From Sphingomonas kyeonggiensis (lineage in GTDB: Bacteria; Pseudomonadota; Alphaproteobacteria; Sphingomonadales; Sphingomonadaceae), in the NCBI RefSeq assembly GCF_014196745.1, contig NZ_JACIEH010000005.1:1-64000 (forward strand): a DNA stretch of 64,000 bases, written 5' to 3'. Position 1 is the stretch's first letter. Each line of letters begins with the position of its first letter. The notes beneath the pieces were generated by a model. The model worked only from the letters and a program-made list of their open reading frames with translations, ran no database searches and was not told the origin of the DNA. Positions 16,162 to 25,010 of the stretch are shown piece after piece. Made by a program: the position numbers and the translations under genes.

Positions 16162-17505
16162 TTACGCCACCTCTGGCGCCGTTGCTGTCTGCTGGTGATA
16201 GCTACGCATGCCAAGCCATAGAGCAAGAACGGAAAGCGGCGAAGCGATACCGGCGACCAGCGCGATCGCCTCCGGCAGCCTCTGCGGATCGGCAAACCAG
16301 TAATCGGTGCACAGCGCAATCGCCGTGGGGCCAAGCGCCGCGCCGATCAGGTTGATCGTCAGCATGTAGAAGGCCGAGACCAGCGCCCGCATCCGGTTCG
16401 GCGTCATCTCGAGCAGGGTCGCGAGGCCGCCGCCGAAGTTGAACCCGGCGAAGAAGTTCATCAGCCCGATCAGCGCCAGCGCACCGGTCGCCGTCGGCAT
16501 CAGCGGGAAGGCGATGGTGATCGGCACCAGCGCGACAAAACCGAACAGTGAAGCCTTGAGGCTCGCCCCCGAGCGCCCCGCCGCGCGCAGCTTAGAGGCG
16601 ACGAACCCGCCGACCAGCGCGCCGCTGGTGCCGCACAGGAAGACGATCGGCCCGTAGTGGCTGCCGACCTGCGCGGTGGTCCAGCCGAAGGTCCGCTGGA
16701 GGAAGGCGGGGATCCACACCGAAGTGCCGTTGCCGATGAAGATCATCAGCGCGAAGCCCAAAGTGATGCCGATATAGGCGCCCTTGCGCGCACCGATATG
16801 CGCGAACAGCTCGGACAGCGGCACCTTCTCCTGCGCCACGGCTGCGCCACGGCGCAGCGGCTCGCGGATCGTCAGCATCAGGCCGGTCAGCACGATCCCG
16901 GGCAGGCCGAGCAGCAGGAACACCAGCTGCCAGCCCTTCAATGCGCCGAGCAGCGGCACCATCACCGTCGAGGACGGCGGGATCACCGTCGAGATAAGCC
17001 CGCCGATGATCAGCGCCGATGCGCCGCCCAGGTACAGGCCGATCTGGTAGACGCCCATCGCCGCCGGCAGCTTCTCCTTGGGGAAATAGTCGGAGAGCAG
17101 CGAATAGGCCGCCGGCGTCAGCCCGCCCTCGCCCGCCCCCACCATCACCCGTGCCGCGAACAGCCCGGCGAAGGAGCGCGCCAGCCCGCACAGGCTGGTC
17201 GCCACGCTCCACACGAAGATCGCTCCGGCGATGATGTTGCGCCGGTTCGAACGGTCCGCGATCCGCGCGATCGGAATGCCCACCGCGACGTAGAACAGCG
17301 TGAAGCTCAGCCCGTAGAGCAGACTGATCGCCGTATCGTTGATCTGCAGGTCCGCCTTGATCGGCTGCACCAGCAGCGCCATCGCCTGGCGGTCGACGAA
17401 CGCCAGCGTGTTGGCCAGCATCAGCAGGATCGCGACGTACCAGGCGGTGGTCCTGGCCGGCCAGGGCGTAGTGTTGGCGGCGGCGGTGGCTGCGGTCATG
17501 GTCAT
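16162..17505 (-). CDS. MFS transporter, Spinster-like
   Basis: This 447-residue inner-membrane transporter has 12 predicted helices. The first begins WYVAILLMLANTLAFVDRQ. The MFS loop motif between helices 2 and 3 reads GIPIARIADRSNRRN, and helix 4-5 contains GAGEGGLTPAAYSLLSDYFP, the pattern of the Spinster/organic-acid branch common in sphingomonads. It probably imports the small product released by the neighbouring sulfatases and hydrolases. It overlaps the sulfatase upstream as ATGA at 17502-17505, so coupling is expected. A second ATG lies six bases downstream. Confidence 0.92.
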   Translation of the reverse strand: MTMTAATAAANTTPWPARTTAWYVAILLMLANTLAFVDRQAMALLVQPIKADLQINDTAISLLYGLSFTLFYVAVGIPIARIADRSNRRNIIAGAIFVWSVATSLCGLARSFAGLFAARVMVGAGEGGLTPAAYSLLSDYFPKEKLPAAMGVYQIGLYLGGASALIIGGLISTVIPPSSTVMVPLLGALKGWQLVFLLLGLPGIVLTGLMLTIREPLRRGAAVAQEKVPLSELFAHIGARKGAYIGITLGFALMIFIGNGTSVWIPAFLQRTFGWTTAQVGSHYGPIVFLCGTSGALVGGFVASKLRAAGRSGASLKASLFGFVALVPITIAFPLMPTATGALALIGLMNFFAGFNFGGGLATLLEMTPNRMRALVSAFYMLTINLIGAALGPTAIALCTDYWFADPQRLPEAIALVAGIASPLSVLALWLGMRSYHQQTATAPEVA

Positions 17506-19151
17506 TCCGGCTTCTTGGGGAAATAGGGATTTCCGTCAGCATTCGCCTTGGTCTTGGCGTCGCTGTCGGGGAAGATGTCGTTCATCTTGGTCGGCAGGTC
17601 GGCGGGTTTGTACCAGCCGGCCGGGAAGTCGGCGGCGTGCGTGCCGCTCTCAACCCGGTAGACCACGCCGGGGCTGGTCTTCTCGGTATAGGGCACGGCA
17701 TGCTGGCCCTTGTTGTTGGCCAGCTCGGCGAACAGCGCCTTGCGCAGCGTGACCTTGGCCTCGAAATAGGCCGGATCGTCGATCAGGTTGCGGCGCTCGT
17801 CCGGATCCTTGCCGAGGTCGTACAGCTCCTCGGTGTCCCACACCCCGTGATACTGGATGTACTTCACCCGGTCGCGCTCGATCGCGAAGGTCGTCGGCGT
17901 CTGGGGGAAGGTCCATTCCCAATAATATTCGTAGATGAAGTCACTGGGTTTCCAGTCGGCCAGCTTCACCTTGCCCTCGGCCAGGCCGAGGAAGCTCGAA
18001 CCCTCCATCTGCTTCGGCTTCTCGACATACGCGGCGTCGAGGAAGGTCGGCGCGAGATCGAGGTTTCGCACCAGCGCTGGATTGGTCGCGCCCTTCGCCA
18101 CGCCCATCCCTGGTGCATACACCACCATCGGCACGCGCACCGACGACTCATAGGCGTTGCGCTTGTCGATCAGGCCATGGTCGCCGATCAGGAAGCCATT
18201 GTCCGAATAGAACACGATCATCGTGTTCTTCTCCAGCTTGTTCTTCTTTAGATAGCCCAGGATCCGCCCGAGGCTGTCGTCCACCGGCGAGAGCGTGCGG
18301 TAGATGTCGCGCACCCGCTCCTTGAGATCGGGCTTGCCGGTGTACGGGTTGTCGGCCCCATGCCAGCTGTTGCGCTGGTTCTGCACCCAGAGCGGCTTGC
18401 CCGCATTGTTCTCCGGCGTGTTGGCCAGCGTATCGGGCAGCTGGATGTTGAGGTCTTTATACTGGCTCTTGTAGCGCTCGGGCGGCAACGCATCGGAATG
18501 CACCGCCTTGTGGCTGAGATAGACGAAGAAGGGCTTGGACTTGTCGCGGCCCTTTTCCAGCCATTCCATCGTGTAGTCGGTCAGCTCGTCGGTGATGTAG
18601 CCGGTCCGCTTCACTTCGCGGCCATCTACATTGAGCATCTGGCGCTCGCCCGCAGCAAGCTGTGTGGGACTCAGCCGCTCGGTCGGGAAATAGGTCCCCT
18701 GCCCCTTGAAGCTCACCCATTTGTCGAAGCCGGGCCGCGGCGCATCGGTGTCGAAGCCCATATGCCATTTGCCGAAGAACGCGGTCTGGTAGCCGGCCTT
18801 CTGCAGATAGGAGGGGAAGAAGACCAGCCCGTCTTCCGAGCTGTTATTGTTGTCGACCACGCCGTGGTTGCGCGCGGTCTGGCCGGTCAGGATCGTCGCG
18901 CGACTGGGGCTGCACAACGACGAGGTGACCACGGCATTGGGGAAATAGGTGCCGTTCTTCGCGAGGAAATCGATGTTCGGCGTCTTCAGCCCGGGATTGA
19001 GGAAGCCCATCATGTCGAAGCGCAGGTCGTCGACCAGCACGAAGATGATGTTGGGCTGCTGCGCTTCCTGTGCCTGCGCAACGGGTGCGGCCATCGCCAC
19101 GCCGGCAAAGGCGGCACAACCGGACAGGATGATGCGGCGAAGTCTGCCCAT
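17502..19151 (-). CDS. Sulfatase (S1 family), CSPSR activation motif
   Basis: This 549-residue exported sulfatase has a signal peptide of about 26 residues (ending PVAQAQ). The catalytic domain starts at QPNIIFVLVDDLRFDMMGF and has the canonical activation motif SSLCSPSRATILTGQ, in which Cys becomes formylglycine. Further motifs are AFFGKWHMG and YSDNGFLIGDHG. The C-terminal region has the usual alpha/beta cap. The pattern resembles N-acetylglucosamine-6-sulfatase/iduronate-sulfatase-like enzymes acting on sulfated glycans. The ATG at 19151 is preferred; a TTG at 19160 that overlaps the preceding stop is also possible. Confidence 0.92.
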   Translation of the reverse strand: MGRLRRIILSGCAAFAGVAMAAPVAQAQEAQQPNIIFVLVDDLRFDMMGFLNPGLKTPNIDFLAKNGTYFPNAVVTSSLCSPSRATILTGQTARNHGVVDNNNSSEDGLVFFPSYLQKAGYQTAFFGKWHMGFDTDAPRPGFDKWVSFKGQGTYFPTERLSPTQLAAGERQMLNVDGREVKRTGYITDELTDYTMEWLEKGRDKSKPFFVYLSHKAVHSDALPPERYKSQYKDLNIQLPDTLANTPENNAGKPLWVQNQRNSWHGADNPYTGKPDLKERVRDIYRTLSPVDDSLGRILGYLKKNKLEKNTMIVFYSDNGFLIGDHGLIDKRNAYESSVRVPMVVYAPGMGVAKGATNPALVRNLDLAPTFLDAAYVEKPKQMEGSSFLGLAEGKVKLADWKPSDFIYEYYWEWTFPQTPTTFAIERDRVKYIQYHGVWDTEELYDLGKDPDERRNLIDDPAYFEAKVTLRKALFAELANNKGQHAVPYTEKTSPGVVYRVESGTHAADFPAGWYKPADLPTKMNDIFPDSDAKTKANADGNPYFPKKPE

Positions 19152-19156
19152 GGCTC

Positions 19157-20869
19157 TCAATCCCCCAGGAACGCGTCGCGGTAACGGTCGAGCTTGCGGA
19201 CATAGTCCGGCCCCTCGGACAGCGGGAGGGCGCCGTATCGGCTAGCCTCCCGCTGCCATATCGCCTTGAGCTCCGAGACCTTGTCCGGATTGCGACCCGA
19301 GAGGTCTTCTGCTTCGGCGAAATCGGCGTCCGTGTCGTAGAGCGCCCAGTGATCCTGCTCGAACGGCGTGCCGAGCCTGTGGATCGCCACCGCGCGCCAC
19401 TTGCCCGCGCGCACCGCCCGGTTGCCGCGCAGCTCGAAGAATTGCACCGGCCGCGGATCGGGCGCGCTCGCGGAGAACAGCGCCTTGCGGAACGACGCGC
19501 CGGCGACCGGGATCATCGTCTTGCCATCGACGACGGCGTCAAAGCGCGCACCGGCCAGCTCGACCAGCGTCGGCGCGATATCGACCGCATCGACGCGCTG
19601 GCGCCGGATCGCGCCCTTGTTCGGCAGATGCCCGGGCCAGGCGAGGATCAGCGGCGTGCGTACTCCGCCGGCATTGGGCCAGGACTTGTAGCGGCGGAAC
19701 GGCGTGTTGCTCGCCATCCCCCAGGGGCGCTGCATGCCGATCTGCGCGGTGCCGATATCCTGCATGTGTGTCGCAAGCTCGGCGGCATCGAGATGGACCG
19801 GCGGATAGAGCTGGCCGATCGAGCCGGTCTGGCCATGCTCGGCACTCGCGCCATTGTCGGAGAGCAGCACGAACACGGTATTCTCATAGTCGCCGCGCGC
19901 CTTGAGCGCGTTCACCAGCCTGCCGATCTGCTCGTCGGTATGGGTCAGGAAGCCGGCATAGGCTTCCATGAACCGGGCATAGACCCGCTTCTTGACCGGA
20001 TCGAGCGGCTCCCACGCATCGTCGCCGGCATTGGGCGGCGGCAGCTTCGTGCCCGGCGGCACGATCCCCATCGCCTTTTGCCGGGCGAAGCGATCGGCGC
20101 GGATGGCGTCCCAGCCCTTGTCATACTGGCCGGCATAGGCGTCGATATAGGGCTTAGGCACCTGGATCGGCGCATGGGTGGCGCCATAGGCGAGGTAAAG
20201 GAAGCGCGGCTTGTCGGGCGCGGCCGCCTTGCTCTCGCCGAGCTTCGCGATCGCGCGATCGGTGATGTCGGTGGAGAAGTGGTAGTCGGGCGCGCTCGGC
20301 TTGCCGATCCTGGCATTGTTCTCGACCAGATCGGGGCGATACTGGTCCGCCCAGCCGCTGATGAAGCCGTAATAATAGTCGAACCCGCGCTGGCGCGGCC
20401 ACGACGCGTTGTTGCCGGGGCTGCCGTCCTGGAATTCGGTGGCGAGGTGCCATTTGCCGATCGCCATCGTCGCATAGCCGCGCGCGCGCAGCGCCTCGGG
20501 CAGCAGTTGGACATTGGGGGCGAGGTCGCCGGCATCCTTGCCGGTGCCGGGCGGCTGGAACTTGCCCGAGGGCAGGTCGGCCAGGCCCAGGCTATGGTTA
20601 TTGCGCCCGGTCAGCAGCGCCGCCCGGGTGGCAGTGCAGATCGCCTTGCTCTCGAAATGGTTGAAGCGCTGGCCATCGGCGGCGAGCGCATCGATGTTCG
20701 GGGTACGGATCTCCGAGCCGAAGCAGCCGAAATCCGAATAGCCCGTATCGTCGAGCACGATCAGCACGATGTTCGGCGGCTTGCGGGTCTTGGCCGCCGC
20801 AGGCGTGGCGGCGGCAAGCGCGCTGGTGGCGAGCAAGGCGCCGATCAGCTGGCGGCGGGACGATTTCAT
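19157..20869 (-). CDS. Arylsulfatase-like sulfatase, CTATR activation motif
   Basis: This 570-residue exported sulfatase has a Tat-like signal (SSRRQLIGALLATSA). The catalytic core begins PPNIVLIVLDDTGYSDFGCFG and carries the activation motif AICTATRAALLTGRN, with Ala instead of Pro in the third position. GKWHLATEFQDG and LLSDNGASAEHG are the other active-site regions. The overall architecture is that of AtsA-type arylsulfatases. The true start is 20869, where ATGA overlaps the upstream gene; the much longer open frame upstream is only a shadow of that gene. It forms an operon with the next sulfatase and the MFS transporter. Confidence 0.92.
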   Translation of the reverse strand: MKSSRRQLIGALLATSALAAATPAAAKTRKPPNIVLIVLDDTGYSDFGCFGSEIRTPNIDALAADGQRFNHFESKAICTATRAALLTGRNNHSLGLADLPSGKFQPPGTGKDAGDLAPNVQLLPEALRARGYATMAIGKWHLATEFQDGSPGNNASWPRQRGFDYYYGFISGWADQYRPDLVENNARIGKPSAPDYHFSTDITDRAIAKLGESKAAAPDKPRFLYLAYGATHAPIQVPKPYIDAYAGQYDKGWDAIRADRFARQKAMGIVPPGTKLPPPNAGDDAWEPLDPVKKRVYARFMEAYAGFLTHTDEQIGRLVNALKARGDYENTVFVLLSDNGASAEHGQTGSIGQLYPPVHLDAAELATHMQDIGTAQIGMQRPWGMASNTPFRRYKSWPNAGGVRTPLILAWPGHLPNKGAIRRQRVDAVDIAPTLVELAGARFDAVVDGKTMIPVAGASFRKALFSASAPDPRPVQFFELRGNRAVRAGKWRAVAIHRLGTPFEQDHWALYDTDADFAEAEDLSGRNPDKVSELKAIWQREASRYGALPLSEGPDYVRKLDRYRDAFLGD

Positions 20870-22233
20870 TGCGGGGAGACCTCCACGATGACGCGGCGAT
20901 AGCGGGTGATCGGCGGAGTGCCCTGATCGCGCACTTCGAGGATCAGGTGCAGTGCGGTCGGCGCCTTCACCGCCGGCGCGACGAACCGCGCGCGCGGCGT
21001 TACCGCATCGGCGATCTCCACCGCAGGCTGTCCGGGGATTCCGCCGACTTCGCGATATTGCCACCAGCGATAGTCCAGCGCGTCGCCATCGGGATCGCGC
21101 GTACCCGTCGCATCGAGCGTCACCGTCTCGCCGGCCCTCGCCTTGATCCGCACCGGCGCGAGCCCGGCCACGCCCTGCGCCACCACGACCGGCGCGTGAT
21201 TGGCCTTGGCATCGACGCTCCACGCCATCCGCGCGGCGAAGTCGTTCTGGAAAGCGGCGCGCCAGCGATAGACCGAGGCCTGGTTGCCTGACCAGATCCG
21301 CCCGTCGCGGGTGAAGACGTCCTTCACATCGGCGAACGGCCCGGCGCCGTCGGGCCCGGCATGCATATAGCGCCCGCCCCAGCCGCCCTGTTCGGGATGC
21401 TCGGGATCGTTGAGGCCATTGGGGATCAGATGGAGGAAGGAGGGCGTGTCGCCTTCCATGATGAATTCGGGCAGCGGATAGAGCGCGCCCAGCGGCCCAC
21501 GCCGGATATGCTGCGACAGCCAGCCATCGGTGACCATCTCGCGGTCGGGAAACTGCTCGGCATTGCGCCGGTCGCTCGAGATGCCCGCCCAGGTCGCCAT
21601 GTTGTACTGGCCCCAGCCATGGATGCTGGCGATCCAGAACAGCGACGGGAAATTCTGCCGAGCCCAGGGACCGGCATCGTCCTGGTCCGAGATCGAATAG
21701 ACGCGCAGCTTCTTGAGGAACGCCTGCACCTGCGCCGGGCTGCGGGTAGCGCGGACATGCCATAGCGCCTGGGCGAGATCGACCGCCCCGCCCCACGCAA
21801 GCACCCAGACCGGGCGCTTGTCTGCACGGTCGACGGCCTGGACGATCAGCCGCGAGGCGTCGCTGTCCTTGCCCTTGCCGACGCCGGCCATGCCATATGC
21901 GGCGCGGCCCGAGCGGAGCACGGCGCGCAGGGCATCGGCGGTGGGATAGGTCGGGGCATGGCGCAGCAGGTTCGGCCGCACCTTCTCATATGCGTCGATC
22001 CGCTCGCGCATCAGCTGCGGCTGGACCTTGTCGCGCTGCCAGACCGAGGTGGTGGCGACCAGCCCCTCCACGTCGAAGCAGTCCGAATAGAGCAGGAAGC
22101 GGACCAGCGATTCCGAGTCATCGGGTTCGTTGCCGATGTCGCTGAGCACGATCACGCGCGGGCGTTCGACCGGGGGCGTCGGGGTGGCCGGCGCCGCATC
22201 GGCGGAAAGCAGGAGGAGGGCGAAGGGAAGCAT
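20866..22233 (-). CDS. DUF1593 (nucleoside-hydrolase-like) exported protein
   Basis: This 455-residue protein has a short signal peptide (MLPFALLLLSADAAPA). The N-terminal domain (about 25-320) is of the DUF1593/nucleoside-hydrolase-like type: VIVLSDIGNEPDDSESLVRF replaces the DTDxGxDD calcium motif of nucleoside hydrolases. A C-terminal Ig-like domain (about 345-455) contains GTRDPDGDALDYRWW. Such proteins are found in polysaccharide loci and may hydrolyse glycosidic bonds, but no member activity can be claimed from the sequence. It lies downstream of a receptor, with a terminator-like hairpin between them, and overlaps the sulfatase as ATGA. Confidence 0.85.
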   Translation of the reverse strand: MLPFALLLLSADAAPATPTPPVERPRVIVLSDIGNEPDDSESLVRFLLYSDCFDVEGLVATTSVWQRDKVQPQLMRERIDAYEKVRPNLLRHAPTYPTADALRAVLRSGRAAYGMAGVGKGKDSDASRLIVQAVDRADKRPVWVLAWGGAVDLAQALWHVRATRSPAQVQAFLKKLRVYSISDQDDAGPWARQNFPSLFWIASIHGWGQYNMATWAGISSDRRNAEQFPDREMVTDGWLSQHIRRGPLGALYPLPEFIMEGDTPSFLHLIPNGLNDPEHPEQGGWGGRYMHAGPDGAGPFADVKDVFTRDGRIWSGNQASVYRWRAAFQNDFAARMAWSVDAKANHAPVVVAQGVAGLAPVRIKARAGETVTLDATGTRDPDGDALDYRWWQYREVGGIPGQPAVEIADAVTPRARFVAPAVKAPTALHLILEVRDQGTPPITRYRRVIVEVSPQ

Positions 22234-22261
22234 CGGCCAGTCCTCTGGTTACGCGGGAAAC

Positions 22262-22299
22262 AAAAAGGGTGGGCGGACCAGAGAGGGGGTGGTCCGCCC
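22262..22299 (-). terminator. Attenuating terminator between receptor and hydrolase genes
   Basis: A 9-bp stem GGGCGGACC (22271-22279) pairs with GGTCCGCCC (22291-22299). On the minus strand it is followed by ACCCTTTTTG. It sits 13 bases after the receptor stop and 28 bases before the DUF1593 start, so it should lower transcription of the enzymes relative to the receptor. Confidence 0.75.
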
Positions 22300-22312
22300 G
22301 GAGGAGAGGCTC

Positions 22313-24766
22313 TCAGAAGCGTGCGCTGAAGGTGGCGCCGAAGTAGCGATCGGCGTCCTTGCTGACATTGGCCCACAGGTCGTACGGGTTCGCGCCATTG
22401 GCCAGCAGCGTACCGTGGTTGAGCTGGGTGTAGTAGGTCTGGTCGAACAGGTTCCGGACGAAGACCGTCACACCGTACTTGTTGTCGCTGGTGTGGACGC
22501 CCACGCTCGCATCGACGATAGCATAGCCCTTCTGGGTGAGCAGCGGATCCTGGTTGAGCGCGAAGCCGGTCTTGCTCTGATAGTTCAGGCCGATCTGGAC
22601 GAAGCCGGCGACCGGGCCGAAGTCATGCTCGTAGCGTGGCGTGACGCCGACGCGGTAGCGCGGGGTGGCGGGCAGATTGCCGCCGACCACGTCGATGATC
22701 GCACCCGACAGCGTGGTGACGCCGTTCACCGTCGTGCTGCGGACATAGCATTGGTTGACCGGGAAGTTCGACGCGAAGGTGCCCGTCGACGGCGTCTGCA
22801 GCGGGCAGCTCTGGCCCGGCACGTCGATCGTCGCATCGACCAGGGTGAAGTTCGCCGCGATCGACAGCCCGTCCGTGGGACGGAAGTTCGCCTCGACCTC
22901 GAAGCCCTGCGAGCGTGACTTGCCGGCATTGCCGAGCACGGTGATGAAGGTGCCCGCCGCCGGATCGGTCACCAGCGCCTGCACCTGCAGGTTGGTGAAG
23001 TCCGAACGGAACAGCGCGGCGCTGACGTCGAACTTGCCGCCCGGCGCGATCCACTTGGCGCCCAGCTCGTACGCGTTGACATGCTCCGGCGCGATGCCGT
23101 TCTGCGTGGCGAAATTGGTGCTCGCGTCGATGTCGAGCGCGAACGCCTTATAGCCGCGCGTATAGCTGCCATAGACCTGCAGGTTGCGGTTGAACTCGTA
23201 GCGCAGGCCCGCCTTGCCGGTGACCGCGCTGTCGTCGCGCGAGCGGGTGCCGCTGTTGAGGACCACGCCCGGGAACAGCGCGTCGCCGGCGACCAGCGGG
23301 CCATAGACGCGGCCGGTCACGGTCTGCTTCTCATACTGGCCGCGCAGGCCGGCGATGACGTGCAGGCCGCCGACGATCCGCCAGTCGACCTGGCCGAACA
23401 GCGCATAATTGTCGCTCTTGAAATTGCCCTCGAAGCCCGAGGAGTCGGCGCTGGTCACGGTGCAGGGCTGGCCCAGCGTGCCGGCGGCGCAGCGCTGGCG
23501 GCGGCGGTTGAGGTTACGGTCGAGATCGAGGTGGTTGTAGAAGCCGCCGATCACATAGGTGAAGTCGCTCTTGCCGTTCGAGGCGAGGCGGATTTCCTGC
23601 GAGTAGTTGTTGTACCCCAGGTGCGAGGAATTGTTGTTCCACTGCGAATAGGGGAAGGCGCCGACATAGCGGACCGGATTCGACGCGATCTGGTCGGGCT
23701 CGAACTGGTCGTTCTGGCGATAATATTGCCAGGCGGTGATCGAGGTCAGCGTGGCCGGCCCCAGGTCCCAGTCGCCCTGCAGCGATACCACCGACGACTT
23801 GGTGCGGTAGTAGCTCAGGTCGTCGTTCGAGATGGTACGGTTCTTCGGGCTGGCAACAACCTGCGGCCCGAGCAGCGTCTTCATCGCCGGAGTGACGATC
23901 GAGACCGGCACGCGCGAGCAGCAATCGGCATTGTTCTCGCGATAGTCGCCGGTCAGCAGGAAGGTGAGGTTCGGCGCAGCATCCCATTCGAGCTTGCCGC
24001 GAACGCCCCAGCTCTCGTTGCCGTTGACCATCTTGTCCTTGGCCGCATTGTAGATGTAGCCGCCGACATGATTGTAGAAGCCGCTGACCCGGGCGCTCAG
24101 CGTGTCGCTGATCGGGCCGCTGAGCGATCCCTTCACGCGATATTCGTTATGCTCGGCAACCGTCGCCTCGACATTGCCGGTGAAGCTCTTGGACGGGCGC
24201 GCGGTGACGATGTTGATCACGCCGGCGGTCGCGTTCTTGCCGAAAAGCGTGCCCTGCGGGCCACGCAGCACTTCGACGCGCTCCAGATCGGCGAGATCAC
24301 TGAATCCCTGCGCCTGCCGCGGCGCGACCACGCCGTCGACCACGACCGCGACGGCGGATTCGACGCCCAGGCTGAACAGCTGGGTCCCGACGCCGCGGAT
24401 GCGGAAGCCGCTGTTCCCGGGGTTGTTGCCCTGCTGATACTGAAGCGAGGGCACCGCGCGGGTGAGGCTGCTGGTGTCGTTGATCTGCGCGCTCGCCAGC
24501 GTGTTGGCGCTCACCGCGGTAACTGCGAGCGGCACTTCGACCAGGCGCTCGGAGCGCTTCTGCGCGGTGACGATGATCTCGCCTTCGGACGGCGCTTCGG
24601 CGGCCGGGGCCGGAGCTTCCTGCCCGGCCGCGACCGGCGTCGCCTGGGCTGGGGTAGCGGCAGCATCCGTGCTCTGCGCAAAGGCGGCGCCCGGCAGGGC
24701 AACGGCCACCGCGAGCAGCGCCGTAGCGCTGATGCCGCTCTTAAGCTTCATGATCGAGACGCTCAT
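22313..24766 (-). CDS. TonB-dependent receptor (FecA/sphingomonad SMC type) of the LacI regulon
   Basis: This 817-residue outer-membrane receptor has a signal peptide (about 1-31, ending AAFAQS), a TonB box (EIIVTAQKRSERL), and a plug with VVDGVVAPRQAQGFSDLADL and LRGPQGTLFGKNATAGVIN. The barrel ends FSARF. This plug signature is the commonest one in sphingomonads. The start at 24766 is chosen for GGGAGGAACTG directly upstream; the open frame extends 55 codons further without a site. A TTAGCGCTAA operator lies about 105 bases upstream. Position at the head of the sulfatase/MFS genes suggests it imports the glycan-derived or aryl ligand of that locus. Confidence 0.94.
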   Translation of the reverse strand: MSVSIMKLKSGISATALLAVAVALPGAAFAQSTDAAATPAQATPVAAGQEAPAPAAEAPSEGEIIVTAQKRSERLVEVPLAVTAVSANTLASAQINDTSSLTRAVPSLQYQQGNNPGNSGFRIRGVGTQLFSLGVESAVAVVVDGVVAPRQAQGFSDLADLERVEVLRGPQGTLFGKNATAGVINIVTARPSKSFTGNVEATVAEHNEYRVKGSLSGPISDTLSARVSGFYNHVGGYIYNAAKDKMVNGNESWGVRGKLEWDAAPNLTFLLTGDYRENNADCCSRVPVSIVTPAMKTLLGPQVVASPKNRTISNDDLSYYRTKSSVVSLQGDWDLGPATLTSITAWQYYRQNDQFEPDQIASNPVRYVGAFPYSQWNNNSSHLGYNNYSQEIRLASNGKSDFTYVIGGFYNHLDLDRNLNRRRQRCAAGTLGQPCTVTSADSSGFEGNFKSDNYALFGQVDWRIVGGLHVIAGLRGQYEKQTVTGRVYGPLVAGDALFPGVVLNSGTRSRDDSAVTGKAGLRYEFNRNLQVYGSYTRGYKAFALDIDASTNFATQNGIAPEHVNAYELGAKWIAPGGKFDVSAALFRSDFTNLQVQALVTDPAAGTFITVLGNAGKSRSQGFEVEANFRPTDGLSIAANFTLVDATIDVPGQSCPLQTPSTGTFASNFPVNQCYVRSTTVNGVTTLSGAIIDVVGGNLPATPRYRVGVTPRYEHDFGPVAGFVQIGLNYQSKTGFALNQDPLLTQKGYAIVDASVGVHTSDNKYGVTVFVRNLFDQTYYTQLNHGTLLANGANPYDLWANVSKDADRYFGATFSARF

Positions 24767-24870
24767 CAGTTCCTCCCACATCGACGGCCGCGAGGCGGCG
24801 CATCCTGTTCTCCCAAGGAGCGGCGCGACCCATGCGACCCGTCTCCCGTTCAGTCGCCCCGGCTTTTGCC

Positions 24871-24880
24871 TTAGCGCTAA
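24871..24880. promoter_or_regulatory. LacI-type operator TTAGCGCTAA (site 1)
   Basis: Perfect 10-bp palindrome with the central CG typical of LacI/GalR-family operators, located between the receptor (start 24766, minus strand) and the LacI gene ending at 25011. A TTGACA box for the minus strand is at 24918-24913. The same core recurs at three other promoters nearby. Confidence 0.7.
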
Positions 24881-25010
24881 ATCTAGCCTGTGCTGAAACT
24901 TTCCGGAGACGTTGTCAATAGTGGAATGCATTACCTAATGCGGATTGCTCATTCGATGAATGGACCGTGCCATTTTGGTCGCATCCGCGACAGAGCGCGG
25001 AATTCCGCGC

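Noticed and set aside
20870..21796. N-terminal extension of the CTATR sulfatase
   Set aside because: The extra residues are an out-of-frame reading of the DUF1593 gene. The real start at 20869 has a Tat-type signal and an ATGA overlap.
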